Shown: piece after piece, positions 1 to 5,650 of the stretch | Layout of the letters: each line of letters opens with the position of its first letter | Position numbering within the stretch: position 1 is the stretch's first letter | From: JACRAO01 sp964490895 | Lineage (GTDB): Bacteria; Bdellovibrionota; UBA1018 | Length of the DNA stretch: 7,304 nucleotides | Direction: 5' to 3' | Assembly (NCBI GenBank): GCA_964490895.1 | Contig: CAZBEI010000025.1 | Coordinates: 1 to 7,304 of the forward strand | Notes under the pieces: model-generated | Databases searched by the model: none | What the model was told of the DNA's origin: nothing | What the model saw: the letters and a program-made list of their open reading frames with translations, nothing else | Translations under genes and position numbers: made by a program

Positions 1-1
1 T

Positions 2-484
2 CCAGGATTTCCTGGTGCCTGTACATCAGGAGGATGTGCTATCAGTTGTGGTGGGGGGACGGTTAACTCAGCATCGTTTTCATGTGTAGCCTCCAATGGG
101 GTTTCAATACCAGCTTCTGAATTCGAAATTTGTGCAGCTACAGTGACACCGCCTAGTTGTCATAATTTTACAAATATTAGTGGAATAAAAATTACTTCAC
201 CAGATTTTATAGTCGGCGGCATACAATGCGGTGGCACACCAAGCAATGGGAGTCCATTTACTTGTCAAGCCTCGAACGGTCAAAAAATTGATATGTCTGC
301 TGCCAGGATTTGTAAAACCAATGGTCAGCCTATTCAGTGTACTAAGTTGGGAGCAGGATCTCCTGGTGCCTGTGTAGCAGGAGGATGTGCTATCAGTTGT
401 GGTGGATTTGGGGTTAACTCAGCATCGTTTTCATGTGTGGCCTCCAATGGGGTTTCAGTACAAGCTTCTGAGTTCGAAGTTTGT
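2..484 (+). repeat. In-frame direct repeat, 351-bp period, within the cysteine-rich gene
   Basis: Bases 2-133 reappear at 353-484 with 16 mismatches by hand count over 132 positions (about 88% identity) and no indels. The offset of 351 bp is 117 codons, so the frame is kept. Differences cluster around the glycine-rich segment after the third Cys (about 50-62 versus 401-413). The stretch between the copies encodes the diverged middle module. The left copy starts at the window edge and may extend further upstream. Confidence 0.9.
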
Positions 485-490
485 AACTAA
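2..490 (+). CDS. C-terminal part of a cysteine-rich tandem-repeat protein (5' end outside window)
   Basis: The frame is open from the first bases to TAA at 488-490, giving 162 residues of a longer protein. A GTG at 143 is in frame but lies inside the repeat, so it is not a credible start. Three modules share exactly the same cysteine spacing, C-x11-C-x15-C (residues 16/28/44, 76/88/104, 133/145/161), each with CGG at the first Cys and ASNG after the second. Modules 1 and 3 are nearly identical; module 2 is a diverged copy, so the true unit is about 57-60 residues and the near-exact period is 117. Extra cysteines lie between modules (7, 12, 53, 113, 124, 129). Small and polar residues plus many Cys suggest a disulfide-rich exported or surface protein; that is inference, since the N-terminus is missing. 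I do not recognise the family. The last codons are a module end, so the protein stops right after its final repeat. Confidence 0.8.
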   Translation, partial: PGFPGACTSGGCAISCGGGTVNSASFSCVASNGVSIPASEFEICAATVTPPSCHNFTNISGIKITSPDFIVGGIQCGGTPSNGSPFTCQASNGQKIDMSAARICKTNGQPIQCTKLGAGSPGACVAGGCAISCGGFGVNSASFSCVASNGVSVQASEFEVCN

Positions 491-547
491 AAAATAAATT
501 CTACTCCAATAAGCAACGTATCGCCTCAGTCTATTGAGTAAAAAACC

Positions 548-576
548 TTGAGTTTTTCAAAATTTTACTAGATAAA
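548..576 (+). promoter_or_regulatory. Predicted sigma70-type promoter for the 605-1350 gene pair
   Basis: TTGAGT at 548-553 (4/6 to consensus), a 17-nt spacer and GATAAA at 571-576 (4/6). The predicted start near 583-584 gives a leader of about 20 nt that carries the Shine-Dalgarno AAGGAAAGGAG at 585-595, nine nt before the ATG at 605. The spacer is AT-rich. No other good candidate was seen between the upstream stop at 490 and this gene. Confidence 0.5.
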
Positions 577-604
577 GTGTACCTAAGGAAAGGAGAAGAT
601 CACC

Positions 605-859
605 ATGAACGAAAGCGAAAATGAAATGAGAGCAGAACTCGATAAATTACGCGCTGAAAACGAGGCCCTGAAGGGCCGTTCACATAGAGGGCTATCACTC
701 AAGGTGAGCGAAAAGGGTGCTCTTTCAGTTTACGGGCTGGGGAGATTTCCGGTTACACTTTACAAAGAACAATGGAATAAGCTTCTGGATATTAGCGAAG
801 AACTCCGCGCCTTTTTAAAAGCAAATGACGACAAACTCAAGGCAAAGCAGCTGGGATGA
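605..859 (+). CDS. Small conserved coiled-coil protein of unknown function
   Basis: Encodes 84 aa. The start is set by a strong AGGAG nine nt upstream. Residues 1-25 form a charged heptad-like helix rich in Glu, Leu and Lys (likely coiled coil). Residues 29-62 form a compact block with K-V-S-E-K-G-A, S-V-Y-G-L-G-R-F-P-V-T-L-Y and E-Q-W, followed by a helical tail. The middle block resembles hypothetical proteins I remember from several bacterial phyla, usually annotated without function; that recollection is not checked. There is no signal peptide or membrane segment, so it is probably cytoplasmic and oligomeric through the coiled coil. It is first in a two-gene unit and its stop overlaps the next start by 4 bp (ATGA, 856-859), which implies coupled translation. 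It is real as a gene; its role is unknown. Confidence 0.85.
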   Translation: MNESENEMRAELDKLRAENEALKGRSHRGLSLKVSEKGALSVYGLGRFPVTLYKEQWNKLLDISEELRAFLKANDDKLKAKQLG

Positions 860-1350
860 ATCCAATATTGATTTTATTACTTTTTCTCCCCACACGCGCC
901 TACCCCCACCAAGGGCATGACTACTCTAAAGGTGCCACAAAAAAAACAAGCCTGTCAGAAACAGAAGTCCTAAAAAGCATCTATATAAAGGTAGAACCAA
1001 TTTTTCAAAAAAGCTGTTTTGATTGTCACTCCCACTCAACTCAATATCCTTTTTACTACAACTGGCCTGGAGTAAAAGCTTTTATCCAAAATGACATCAA
1101 AGAAGCCTTAGAACACCTGGATTTGAGCGATGGCTTTCCTTTTAGAGGGCGCGCAACTCTCGAAGAAGATTTCACAACCATTGCCAAAGAGGTAAAAGAG
1201 CGAGAGATGCCGCCTTGGCGTTACGTCGTTTTTCATCCGTCTACTTGGATTTCAAAGCAAGATATAGAAAAAATTTTAGAATTTTGTAAGCAAGGGAAAG
1301 AAATACTTCAAAAGGAAAAGTACACCCCAAGCTTGCAGCCCAGCCACTAA
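856..1350 (+). CDS. Haem-binding-domain (CxxCH) protein, probably exported
   Basis: Encodes 164 aa. Residues 54-58 are C-F-D-C-H, a CxxCH motif that covalently binds c-type haem when the protein reaches the periplasm. The sequence around it (C-x-D-C-H-S-x-x-T-x-Y-P-x-Y, then P, and later M-P-P-W at 118-121) matches the Pfam Haem_bd family (PF14376) as I know it. A hydrophobic N-terminus (residues 4-11, L-I-L-L-L-F-L) followed by T-R-A at 13-15 looks like a signal peptide with cleavage near residue 15, but there is no Lys/Arg before the hydrophobic core, which is atypical. The start overlaps the previous stop (ATGA), has no good SD of its own and probably depends on coupling. The last 75 bp overlap pgpA on the other strand. 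Likely role: periplasmic electron transfer or haem-dependent sensing; partner unknown. Confidence 0.8.
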   Translation: MNPILILLLFLPTRAYPHQGHDYSKGATKKTSLSETEVLKSIYIKVEPIFQKSCFDCHSHSTQYPFYYNWPGVKAFIQNDIKEALEHLDLSDGFPFRGRATLEEDFTTIAKEVKEREMPPWRYVVFHPSTWISKQDIEKILEFCKQGKEILQKEKYTPSLQPSH

Positions 1351-1767
1351 ATCATCGGCCATCACGCTAAAACCACCGGCCCCCTTTTTCTTAGACCACT
1401 GGTCCAACTGTTTGACAGGGGGGAGCTTGAAAATATCAAAAAACCGAAACAACACAAAAGCCGCCGCAAGTCCTCTCGGGTTCATTCCTACACTCCAAGC
1501 CGCTACGGCATATCCTAGAACTTCGTCTATAACGATATGCGAATTGTCCCGAGTGTGACGAGACTTGTCAAAAATATTTGCAGCCCAACTTCCAAGCCAT
1601 AAAATGACTCCCAAAAAAAAGACGCGAAAGATCAAAGACTCGCCATTGAGCCAATAAACGAGCGGGACAGCCACTAAAGTCCCAGCTGTTCCTGGAGCCA
1701 AAGGTGTAAAACCCACTCCGCAGACTGTGGCAATAGCTCCCGCAATAAAACTTTTGAAAGACTGCAT
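1276..1767 (-). CDS. pgpA: Phosphatidylglycerophosphatase A
   Basis: Encodes 163 aa, the usual length for PgpA. PgpA removes the phosphate from phosphatidylglycerophosphate to give phosphatidylglycerol, at the inner membrane. Family blocks appear in order: G-x-G-x-x-P-x-A-P-G-T-x-G-T-L (17-31), D-N-S-H-I-V-I-D-E-V-L-G-Y (74-86, acidic site), F-R-F-F-D-I-F-K (107-114) and the metal-binding V-M-A-D-D-L-V-A-G (135-143). The family's usual K-P-x-P reads K-L-P-P here (114-117). Hydrophobic stretches near 28-60, 84-107 and 140-158 fit a multi-pass membrane enzyme. The ATG at 1767 has only a weak GAG close upstream. The hydrophobic tail after the conserved core is encoded antisense to the end of the haem-binding gene. 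It is transcribed alone on the minus strand, with a promoter candidate at 1823-1850. Confidence 0.95.
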   Translation of the reverse strand: MQSFKSFIAGAIATVCGVGFTPLAPGTAGTLVAVPLVYWLNGESLIFRVFFLGVILWLGSWAANIFDKSRHTRDNSHIVIDEVLGYAVAAWSVGMNPRGLAAAFVLFRFFDIFKLPPVKQLDQWSKKKGAGGFSVMADDLVAGLQAWGVLFLLKYFFPLLTKF

Positions 1768-1795
1768 CTCGTCATATTAATACAACTTAAGATAG

Positions 1796-1811
1796 ATTTC
1801 TCTTGAGAAAT
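1796..1811. promoter_or_regulatory. 16-bp palindrome upstream of pgpA (possible operator or leader hairpin)
   Basis: ATTTCTC-TT-GAGAAAT is a perfect 7-bp inverted repeat with a 2-nt centre. It starts 29 nt before the pgpA ATG (1767) and lies just downstream of the predicted -10 (1823-1828), around +5 to +20 of the expected transcript. That position suits a repressor site. A 2-nt loop is too tight for a full RNA stem, though a shortened stem with a larger loop could form. No known operator is claimed. Confidence 0.35.
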
Positions 1812-1822
1812 GATTGCTCTTT

Positions 1823-1850
1823 AAAATATTGGCATAAAAGATTTTGTCAG
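1823..1850 (-). promoter_or_regulatory. Predicted promoter of pgpA
   Basis: On the minus strand, CTGACA (1850-1845, 5/6 to TTGACA), a 16-nt spacer and TATTTT (1828-1823, 4/6). The predicted start is near 1816, leaving a leader of about 49 nt that contains the 1796-1811 palindrome. Moderate match by eye only. Confidence 0.4.
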
Positions 1851-2050
1851 GGAAAGGGTTAGCAAGGCTCCAGGGCTTGCCCCGGTGCGAAGCGCTCAAC
1901 CTAAAACTCATCCCTAAAAATCTTGCCGGCATGGTACCGATCCATGTTGGTTAATCTCTACACCCTACAGGTCATTGCCCACATTATTGTGAATCCACAG
2001 ACAACAACCCTCCTCCATTAACTCTGGCTCATTTTTTGCTAAGGCTAACC
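1851..2050. other. Non-coding stretch with a foldable GC-richer patch
   Basis: Part of the gap between pgpA (start at 1767) and the next candidate gene. No ORF longer than about 40 codons with a start was found on either strand. A compact patch could form a three-way junction: outer GGTT 1857-1860 with AACC 1898-1901, a stem GCAAG 1862-1866 with CTTGC 1876-1880, and a short GCG 1887-1889 with CGC 1893-1895. A second small inverted repeat is CATGG 1930-1934 with CCATG 1942-1946. No known riboswitch, tRNA or small-RNA family was recognised, and the stems are short. Confidence 0.3.
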
Positions 2051-2203
2051 ATGAAACGAGGTAAAAATCATGATCCAGTTAGGCGCCAGGTGGGATACTG
2101 GATGGAATACAATCCCCTGTATGACACTAAAAACTATATCACCGGGCGACACATTGCCGCCAGCCTGATAAAAATCATGGAATCTCTTTGCCATGCCCAT
2201 TAA
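2051..2203 (+). CDS. Possible small ORF (50 aa) overlapping the MFS start
   Basis: ATG at 2051 to TAA at 2201-2203, 50 aa, with TAAGG at 2039-2043 as a weak ribosome site seven nt upstream. The N-terminus is basic (M-K-R-G-K), the middle is rich in aromatics (G-Y-W-M-E-Y-N-P-L-Y), and the tail is helical (I-A-A-S-L-I-K-I-M-E-S-L). Residue use looks protein-like rather than random. Its last 11 nt overlap the MFS gene start at 2193, so ribosomes ending here could re-initiate on the exporter. It has no signal peptide, one Cys, and no family I recognise. It could be a leader peptide controlling the exporter, a small partner protein, the decayed end of an older gene, or chance. The frame upstream is closed by a TAA at 2018-2020. 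Confidence 0.4.
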   Translation: MKRGKNHDPVRRQVGYWMEYNPLYDTKNYITGRHIAASLIKIMESLCHAH

Positions 2204-3401
2204 ACGCATTCTACTTGTTCAATTTGTATCAGAAATTGGGGACACTGTATTTTTATCTTCGATCAGTTTGTTTTTACTGCATCAAAGCTATAGTGCCACA
2301 CAGGCTGTAGGGTCTGTTGCGATCACTGCGCTTCCCAATCTATTGCTGGGACCGTGGCTCGGAAAATGGGTAGATCAGTCTAAAAAACTGCCAACTTATA
2401 TTGCGCTTAATCTCTCCTTGGCTTTAGGAGAGATTCTGCTTCTCGGCGGAGCTGGCTGGATTTTTCCTTCTACTCGGATGCCGAGTTGGGGGATCCCCAT
2501 TCTTTTATTTTGTATGGCTATTGTGTACTCGCCACTTCAAACTCTCATTCAACATTACATGATACCTGCTTTGGCTAATGATCAGAGAGACGAAGTGCAA
2601 GTCTATAGCTTATGGGAGACATATAGAACTGCCGCTACGTTGATGGGTGCTTTGATTTCATTTCTTGTGTTGCTTTATGTTGACCCAGGATGGTTGTTTG
2701 TGTTTGACGCTGCTTCTTTTTGTGGCGCTGCCATACTCATGGGGTGGTTTTTTAAAAATAGAGAATGGAGAAAAACTGAAACCATCAATGCAAATAGCAG
2801 AAGCCCTCTCCTATCTTGGAACTCCTCCATTTTAATGAGTGTGCTTTTTATGTGGATTGCGGCTCTAGCAATCTCTCCGCTGACAGAAAATATGGCTCCA
2901 TTGGGGATAAAACAGTTTCACCTCTCAGAATCCAGAACTGTATTGGCTGTAAGTTTTGTAGCAGCCGCAGAGTGGTTGGGATCACTCCTTTTTAGACAAT
3001 TTATTCCAGACCTGTACAAACAATGCAAAAAAATGAGCCTCCTTCTCTTTTCTCTACACCTTGTCCCACTTTTTATTTTTACACTTGCAAGTGCGTGGAG
3101 CAATTTGACCTTGGCGGTATTGGCACTTTTTTTAATTGGGATTCTGGGAGCGCCTTGGCACCTCAACAACACCCTGCTCCTGCGTGCTCATATTTCGAAA
3201 GACCGTTATGGAGAATTTTTTGGATATGTTCGAATTCCACGGGCTGGATTGACCATCCTTGGAGCAACTGGATTTGCCTATTGTATCGACATGCACTTTG
3301 TTTTTACTGCAGCTTTGACTCAGTGTTTTATTGTTGTTTTGACGATCTTGCTAGGTATTTATCTCATGAGGCCCAATGAATTACCTCATCAAAAATCATA
3401 A
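2193..3401 (+). CDS. MFS efflux transporter, DHA3-like
   Basis: Encodes 402 aa, the normal size for a 12-helix major facilitator. The N-terminus (F-V-S-E-I-G-D-T-V-F at 11-20) and the motif A-like loop G-K-W-V-D-Q-S-K-K around residues 56-64 match the DHA3 branch (macrolide, tetracycline and siderophore exporters such as the Mef and EntS types). About ten to twelve hydrophobic segments run through the protein, with a polar central loop near residues 185-205. A late N-N-T-L-L-L-R, then R-Y-G-E-F-F-G-Y, also fits the family's second half. It sits in the inner membrane and would export a small amphipathic compound by proton antiport; the substrate cannot be read from sequence. The start at 2193 lies inside the preceding small ORF, and the end overlaps the kinase gene by 26 bp, which suggests one transcript. 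Confidence 0.85.
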   Translation: MPIKRILLVQFVSEIGDTVFLSSISLFLLHQSYSATQAVGSVAITALPNLLLGPWLGKWVDQSKKLPTYIALNLSLALGEILLLGGAGWIFPSTRMPSWGIPILLFCMAIVYSPLQTLIQHYMIPALANDQRDEVQVYSLWETYRTAATLMGALISFLVLLYVDPGWLFVFDAASFCGAAILMGWFFKNREWRKTETINANSRSPLLSWNSSILMSVLFMWIAALAISPLTENMAPLGIKQFHLSESRTVLAVSFVAAAEWLGSLLFRQFIPDLYKQCKKMSLLLFSLHLVPLFIFTLASAWSNLTLAVLALFLIGILGAPWHLNNTLLLRAHISKDRYGEFFGYVRIPRAGLTILGATGFAYCIDMHFVFTAALTQCFIVVLTILLGIYLMRPNELPHQKS

Positions 3402-4122
3402 AAATAAACTTGTCCATAAAACTGCAATGACAAGTTTTTCAAGAAAAAGATTTAAAAACAACTTGCATGCCCAAGCATTAGCTAAGACCCACGGAGTAAG
3501 TGTGCCTAAAATTCTCTTCCTCTCAAAAAATTTTTCTTACGCTGAGACATTTTTTAGAGGACATACTTTTTTCCCGGGGATCAATAAATACCTTTGTAAA
3601 AAAAACAGCTCGGTTTTTAGAAAAATAATAACTCATTTGGCGCAGGAACTCTCGCAGCTACATCAGATTAAAAATCAGTTTTTTTCAGAAGATGTATTAC
3701 AACCCTCAAACATTTCCTGGAAACAAGTCCTTTGCAATCGAACAAAACGTCTCTGCTCAATCTTATCAAAAAAACACAGAAAAAACAGTGCTCTTATTTT
3801 AAAAATAAAGGTAGCACTTTTTCGAGAAATAAAAAAACTAAGCATTGAGCCAGTTCCTGCTTTAACTCATTTTGATTTGAATCCAGGAAATATTCTGATT
3901 GGCACAAGCGGGAATATCCACCTTATTGATTGGGAATGTGCTCGATTTTACGATCCGCTTTGGGATGTGGCCACAGTGCAAGCTTTACTGAAAAACTCTG
4001 TGTCTGCAAAAGCTGAAGCTGAGTTTTCCAAACAATACTTTAAACAAATGGCTCCAGACAAGGAGAGTCAAATGCGAATCTACATTTACAATAAACTCCA
4101 ACTCCTCCGAGAGCTTCCCTAA
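3376..4122 (+). CDS. APH/choline-kinase-fold phosphotransferase
   Basis: Encodes 248 aa, slightly short for the family (usually about 260-300). The catalytic loop H-F-D-L-N-P-G-N at 165-172 is the Brenner-type HxDxxxxN motif, with D167 as catalytic base and N172 for metal. L-I-D-W-E with D185 is the DFG-equivalent metal site, and D-P-L-W-D-V-A (191-197 region) closes the C-lobe core. The N-terminus (Y-L-I-K-N-H-K-N-K-L-V-H-K-T) looks like the first beta hairpin with a candidate ATP-binding Lys, and G-V-S-V-P-K-I-L-F-L fits the following strand. This supports the ATG at 3376 (GAGG five nt upstream) even though it overlaps the exporter by 26 bp. The family phosphorylates aminoglycosides, macrolides, choline, homoserine or sugars; the substrate is unknown. 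Next to an exporter, resistance or self-protection is a reasonable inference. Lysine codons are unusually frequent. Confidence 0.8.
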   Translation: MNYLIKNHKNKLVHKTAMTSFSRKRFKNNLHAQALAKTHGVSVPKILFLSKNFSYAETFFRGHTFFPGINKYLCKKNSSVFRKIITHLAQELSQLHQIKNQFFSEDVLQPSNISWKQVLCNRTKRLCSILSKKHRKNSALILKIKVALFREIKKLSIEPVPALTHFDLNPGNILIGTSGNIHLIDWECARFYDPLWDVATVQALLKNSVSAKAEAEFSKQYFKQMAPDKESQMRIYIYNKLQLLRELP

Positions 4123-4161
4123 CCTCCCCTTTCTTAAGGGAGTTGCTGCAAAACAGCTAAC
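4121..4161 (+). terminator. Two adjacent hairpins after the kinase gene (weak terminator candidate)
   Basis: AAC(C)TCCC at 4121-4128 can pair with GGGAGTT at 4138-4144 (one bulged C). GTT-GCTG at 4142-4148 can pair with CAGC-T-AAC at 4154-4161. They share the GTT at 4142-4144, so they compete. Neither is followed by a T run, so an intrinsic terminator is not clearly supported. Confidence 0.25.
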
Positions 4162-4265
4162 CAAGTTTGTATAGGATATGAGCAATACTCAATATTATTT
4201 TCAAATAATGATTGGCTCGTTGCGGGGACTTACTTCCGGGCCAAACCAACCGCGATTTTTTTTGG

Positions 4266-4295
4266 TTGACCTAACCCAGGATATTGCGGCATAAT
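4266..4295 (+). promoter_or_regulatory. Predicted promoter of the AAA ATPase gene (leaderless)
   Basis: TTGACC at 4266-4271 (5/6), an 18-nt spacer and CATAAT at 4290-4295 (5/6). The -10 box ends seven nt before the ATG at 4303, so transcription should begin at or within a base or two of the start codon. There is no Shine-Dalgarno in front of the ATG. Just upstream, CAACC and GGTTG flank a T8 run (about 4249-4268). Confidence 0.5.
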
Positions 4296-4302
4296 TCTGG
4301 GT

Positions 4303-5487
4303 ATGATCGGAAGAATGCTAACCCCCTTAAAGAATAGGAGTTTTTTCTTATTTGGAGCAAGGGGTGTAGGAAAATCAACGTATTTAGAGAATGTCCACCC
4401 CCCCGAAAAAGCGCTTTTTGTGGATCTGCTCAATCCAAAAATTTTAGAGGAACTCCTATTTGATCTTTCAAGATTTACTCAGCTTATTTCGAACAAAGCA
4501 AACCAAAGTAAGATTGTCGTTGTAGACGAAATTCAAAAGCTTCCAGTACTGCTTGACATCATTCAAAGCTGCATCCAAAAAGAGAAAAGAGTTTTTATCC
4601 TGACTGGCTCTAGTGCCAGAAAACTCAAACAATCAGGGAGCAACCTCCTTGCAGGGCGAGCGTTAGTTTACTCCCTCTTTCCATTTTCTACTTTTGAGTT
4701 AAAGGACCAGTTTGAGCTGGATAAAGCGCTCAATTTCGGTAGTCTGCCTGATGCTTATTTTGGAGAAACCCAAGACCATACCAAAGAATATCTCTATGCT
4801 TACGTGATTACTTATTTAGAAAAAGAAATTCAGATGGAACAATGGGTTCGAAAAGTCGAACCGTTCAGGAAATTTTTGAGAGTAGCGGCTCAAATGAACG
4901 GCAAGATCATCAATTACTCTGCAATTGCCAAAGACGTTGGTGTGGATGACTCCAGCATTAAGCAGTACTTTGAAATACTGGAAGACACCTTGCTTGGTTT
5001 TATTCTTCCGGCCCATCACAAATCAGTAAGAAAATCTCAGCGAACAGCACCGAAATTTTATTTTTTTGATACAGGGGTTAAAAAAGCGATCGAAAAAACA
5101 CTGAACTTTCCACTTGCTCCTGAGAGCTCTCCTTATGGGGAGGCTTTTGAACACTGGATTTTTCTTGAGCTCATCAAGTTAGTTTCTTATTTTCGCAAGG
5201 ACTGGAGCTTGAGCTACTCCAGATCAAGGAATGACGTCGAAATTGATTTTATTGTCGAGCGACCGAATGAGCCGACTATTCAAATTGAGGTCAAGTCTAA
5301 GAAGAAAGTAAGCAAACCCGATGCCTTGGCGCTCGAAACATTTGGTTACGATCTAGATCCGCATGCGAGTCGTTATCTTTTGTCTCAAGATCCGCTTGCC
5401 CAGACTTTTGGGTCCACTCAAGCCCTTCCTTGGATGACAGGACTCCAGAAAATATTTGGGTTTTCAGAAATAACTCGCACTGACTAA
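4303..5487 (+). CDS. AAA_14/DUF4143 ATPase (COG1373 type)
   Basis: Encodes 394 aa, full length for the family. Walker A is G-A-R-G-V-G-K-S-T (18-26), Walker B is I-V-V-V-D-E-I-Q-K-L-P (71-81), and L-T-G-S-S-A-R-K-L-K (100-109) is the sensor block typical of AAA_14. The C-terminal half is DUF4143: F-F-D-T-G-V-K-K-A, G-E-A-F-E-H-W-I-F-L-E-L, then E-I-D-F-I-V-E with D315 and I-E-V-K-S with E329/K331. That D...ExK spacing matches the PD-(D/E)xK nuclease-like fold known in these proteins; whether it cuts DNA is not established. The middle (about 195-230) reads as a winged-helix-like segment. The start at 4303 gives the usual N-terminus M-I-x-R-x-L; an ATG at 4315 is less likely. It is soluble, with unknown role, and such genes are common in accessory DNA. 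It ends 163 bp before the mobile mystery pair. Confidence 0.85.
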   Translation: MIGRMLTPLKNRSFFLFGARGVGKSTYLENVHPPEKALFVDLLNPKILEELLFDLSRFTQLISNKANQSKIVVVDEIQKLPVLLDIIQSCIQKEKRVFILTGSSARKLKQSGSNLLAGRALVYSLFPFSTFELKDQFELDKALNFGSLPDAYFGETQDHTKEYLYAYVITYLEKEIQMEQWVRKVEPFRKFLRVAAQMNGKIINYSAIAKDVGVDDSSIKQYFEILEDTLLGFILPAHHKSVRKSQRTAPKFYFFDTGVKKAIEKTLNFPLAPESSPYGEAFEHWIFLELIKLVSYFRKDWSLSYSRSRNDVEIDFIVERPNEPTIQIEVKSKKKVSKPDALALETFGYDLDPHASRYLLSQDPLAQTFGSTQALPWMTGLQKIFGFSEITRTD

Positions 5488-5570
5488 TGAATAATCAACC
5501 TCGGCCCATGTATTTTCCTTGTTGAATCGCCACCGGAGAGAGTCCCGGCAGGCGAGACTGACATTTATAG

Positions 5571-5597
5571 ATAACCATAACTTATATATATGGTTAT
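5571..5597. promoter_or_regulatory. 9-bp inverted repeat, likely operator of the HTH-Fic operon
   Basis: ATAACCATA (5571-5579), nine nt, then TATGGTTAT (5589-5597): a perfect inverted repeat with arm centres 18 bp apart, under two helical turns. This is the layout expected for an HTH dimer. It lies upstream of the predicted -35 (5616) of the mobile mystery protein A gene and overlaps a second, weaker promoter candidate (CTGACA at 5558-5563 with TATATA at 5583-5588). Autoregulation by the HTH protein is inferred from the position and is usual for such pairs. Confidence 0.5.
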
Positions 5598-5615
5598 ATT
5601 TAAGTTACCAAAATA

Positions 5616-5644
5616 TTGATTTATGGAAATCTATAGACTATACT
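5616..5644 (+). promoter_or_regulatory. Predicted promoter of the mobile mystery A/B operon (leaderless)
   Basis: TTGATT at 5616-5621 (4/6), a 17-nt spacer and TATACT at 5639-5644 (5/6). The -10 ends six nt before the ATG at 5651, so the predicted transcript starts on the start codon. No convincing SD precedes it (only TAAG). An 8-bp palindrome, TCTATAGA (5630-5637), lies in the spacer just before the -10. Confidence 0.5.
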
Positions 5645-5650
5645 GTAAGT

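Noticed and set aside
143..490. A complete 115-aa gene starting at GTG 143
   Set aside because: The frame is open to the window edge and the segment before 143 encodes another copy of the same cysteine module, so GTG 143 is internal.
2918..3379. Frames on both strands inside the second half of the MFS gene
   Set aside because: They lie inside a clear transporter reading frame, have no family features and read as cysteine- or basic-rich shadow translations.
3985..4185. Minus-strand 66-aa frame across the end of the kinase gene
   Set aside because: Antisense to conserved kinase sequence for most of its length, with no recognisable motif or ribosome site.
4246..4268. Hairpin with a T8 run before the ATPase gene as an intrinsic terminator
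   Set aside because: The T run is in the loop between the CAACC and GGTTG arms, not after the stem, so it does not have terminator geometry on either strand.
4230..4433. Minus-strand 67-aa frame opposite the ATPase N-terminus
   Set aside because: Mirrors the Walker A region of a real gene and would span its promoter; no supporting features.
5519..5650. N-terminal extension of mobile mystery protein A from TTG 5519
   Set aside because: No ribosome site, sequence unlike the family N-terminus, and it would run through the predicted operator and promoter. ATG 5651 fits better.
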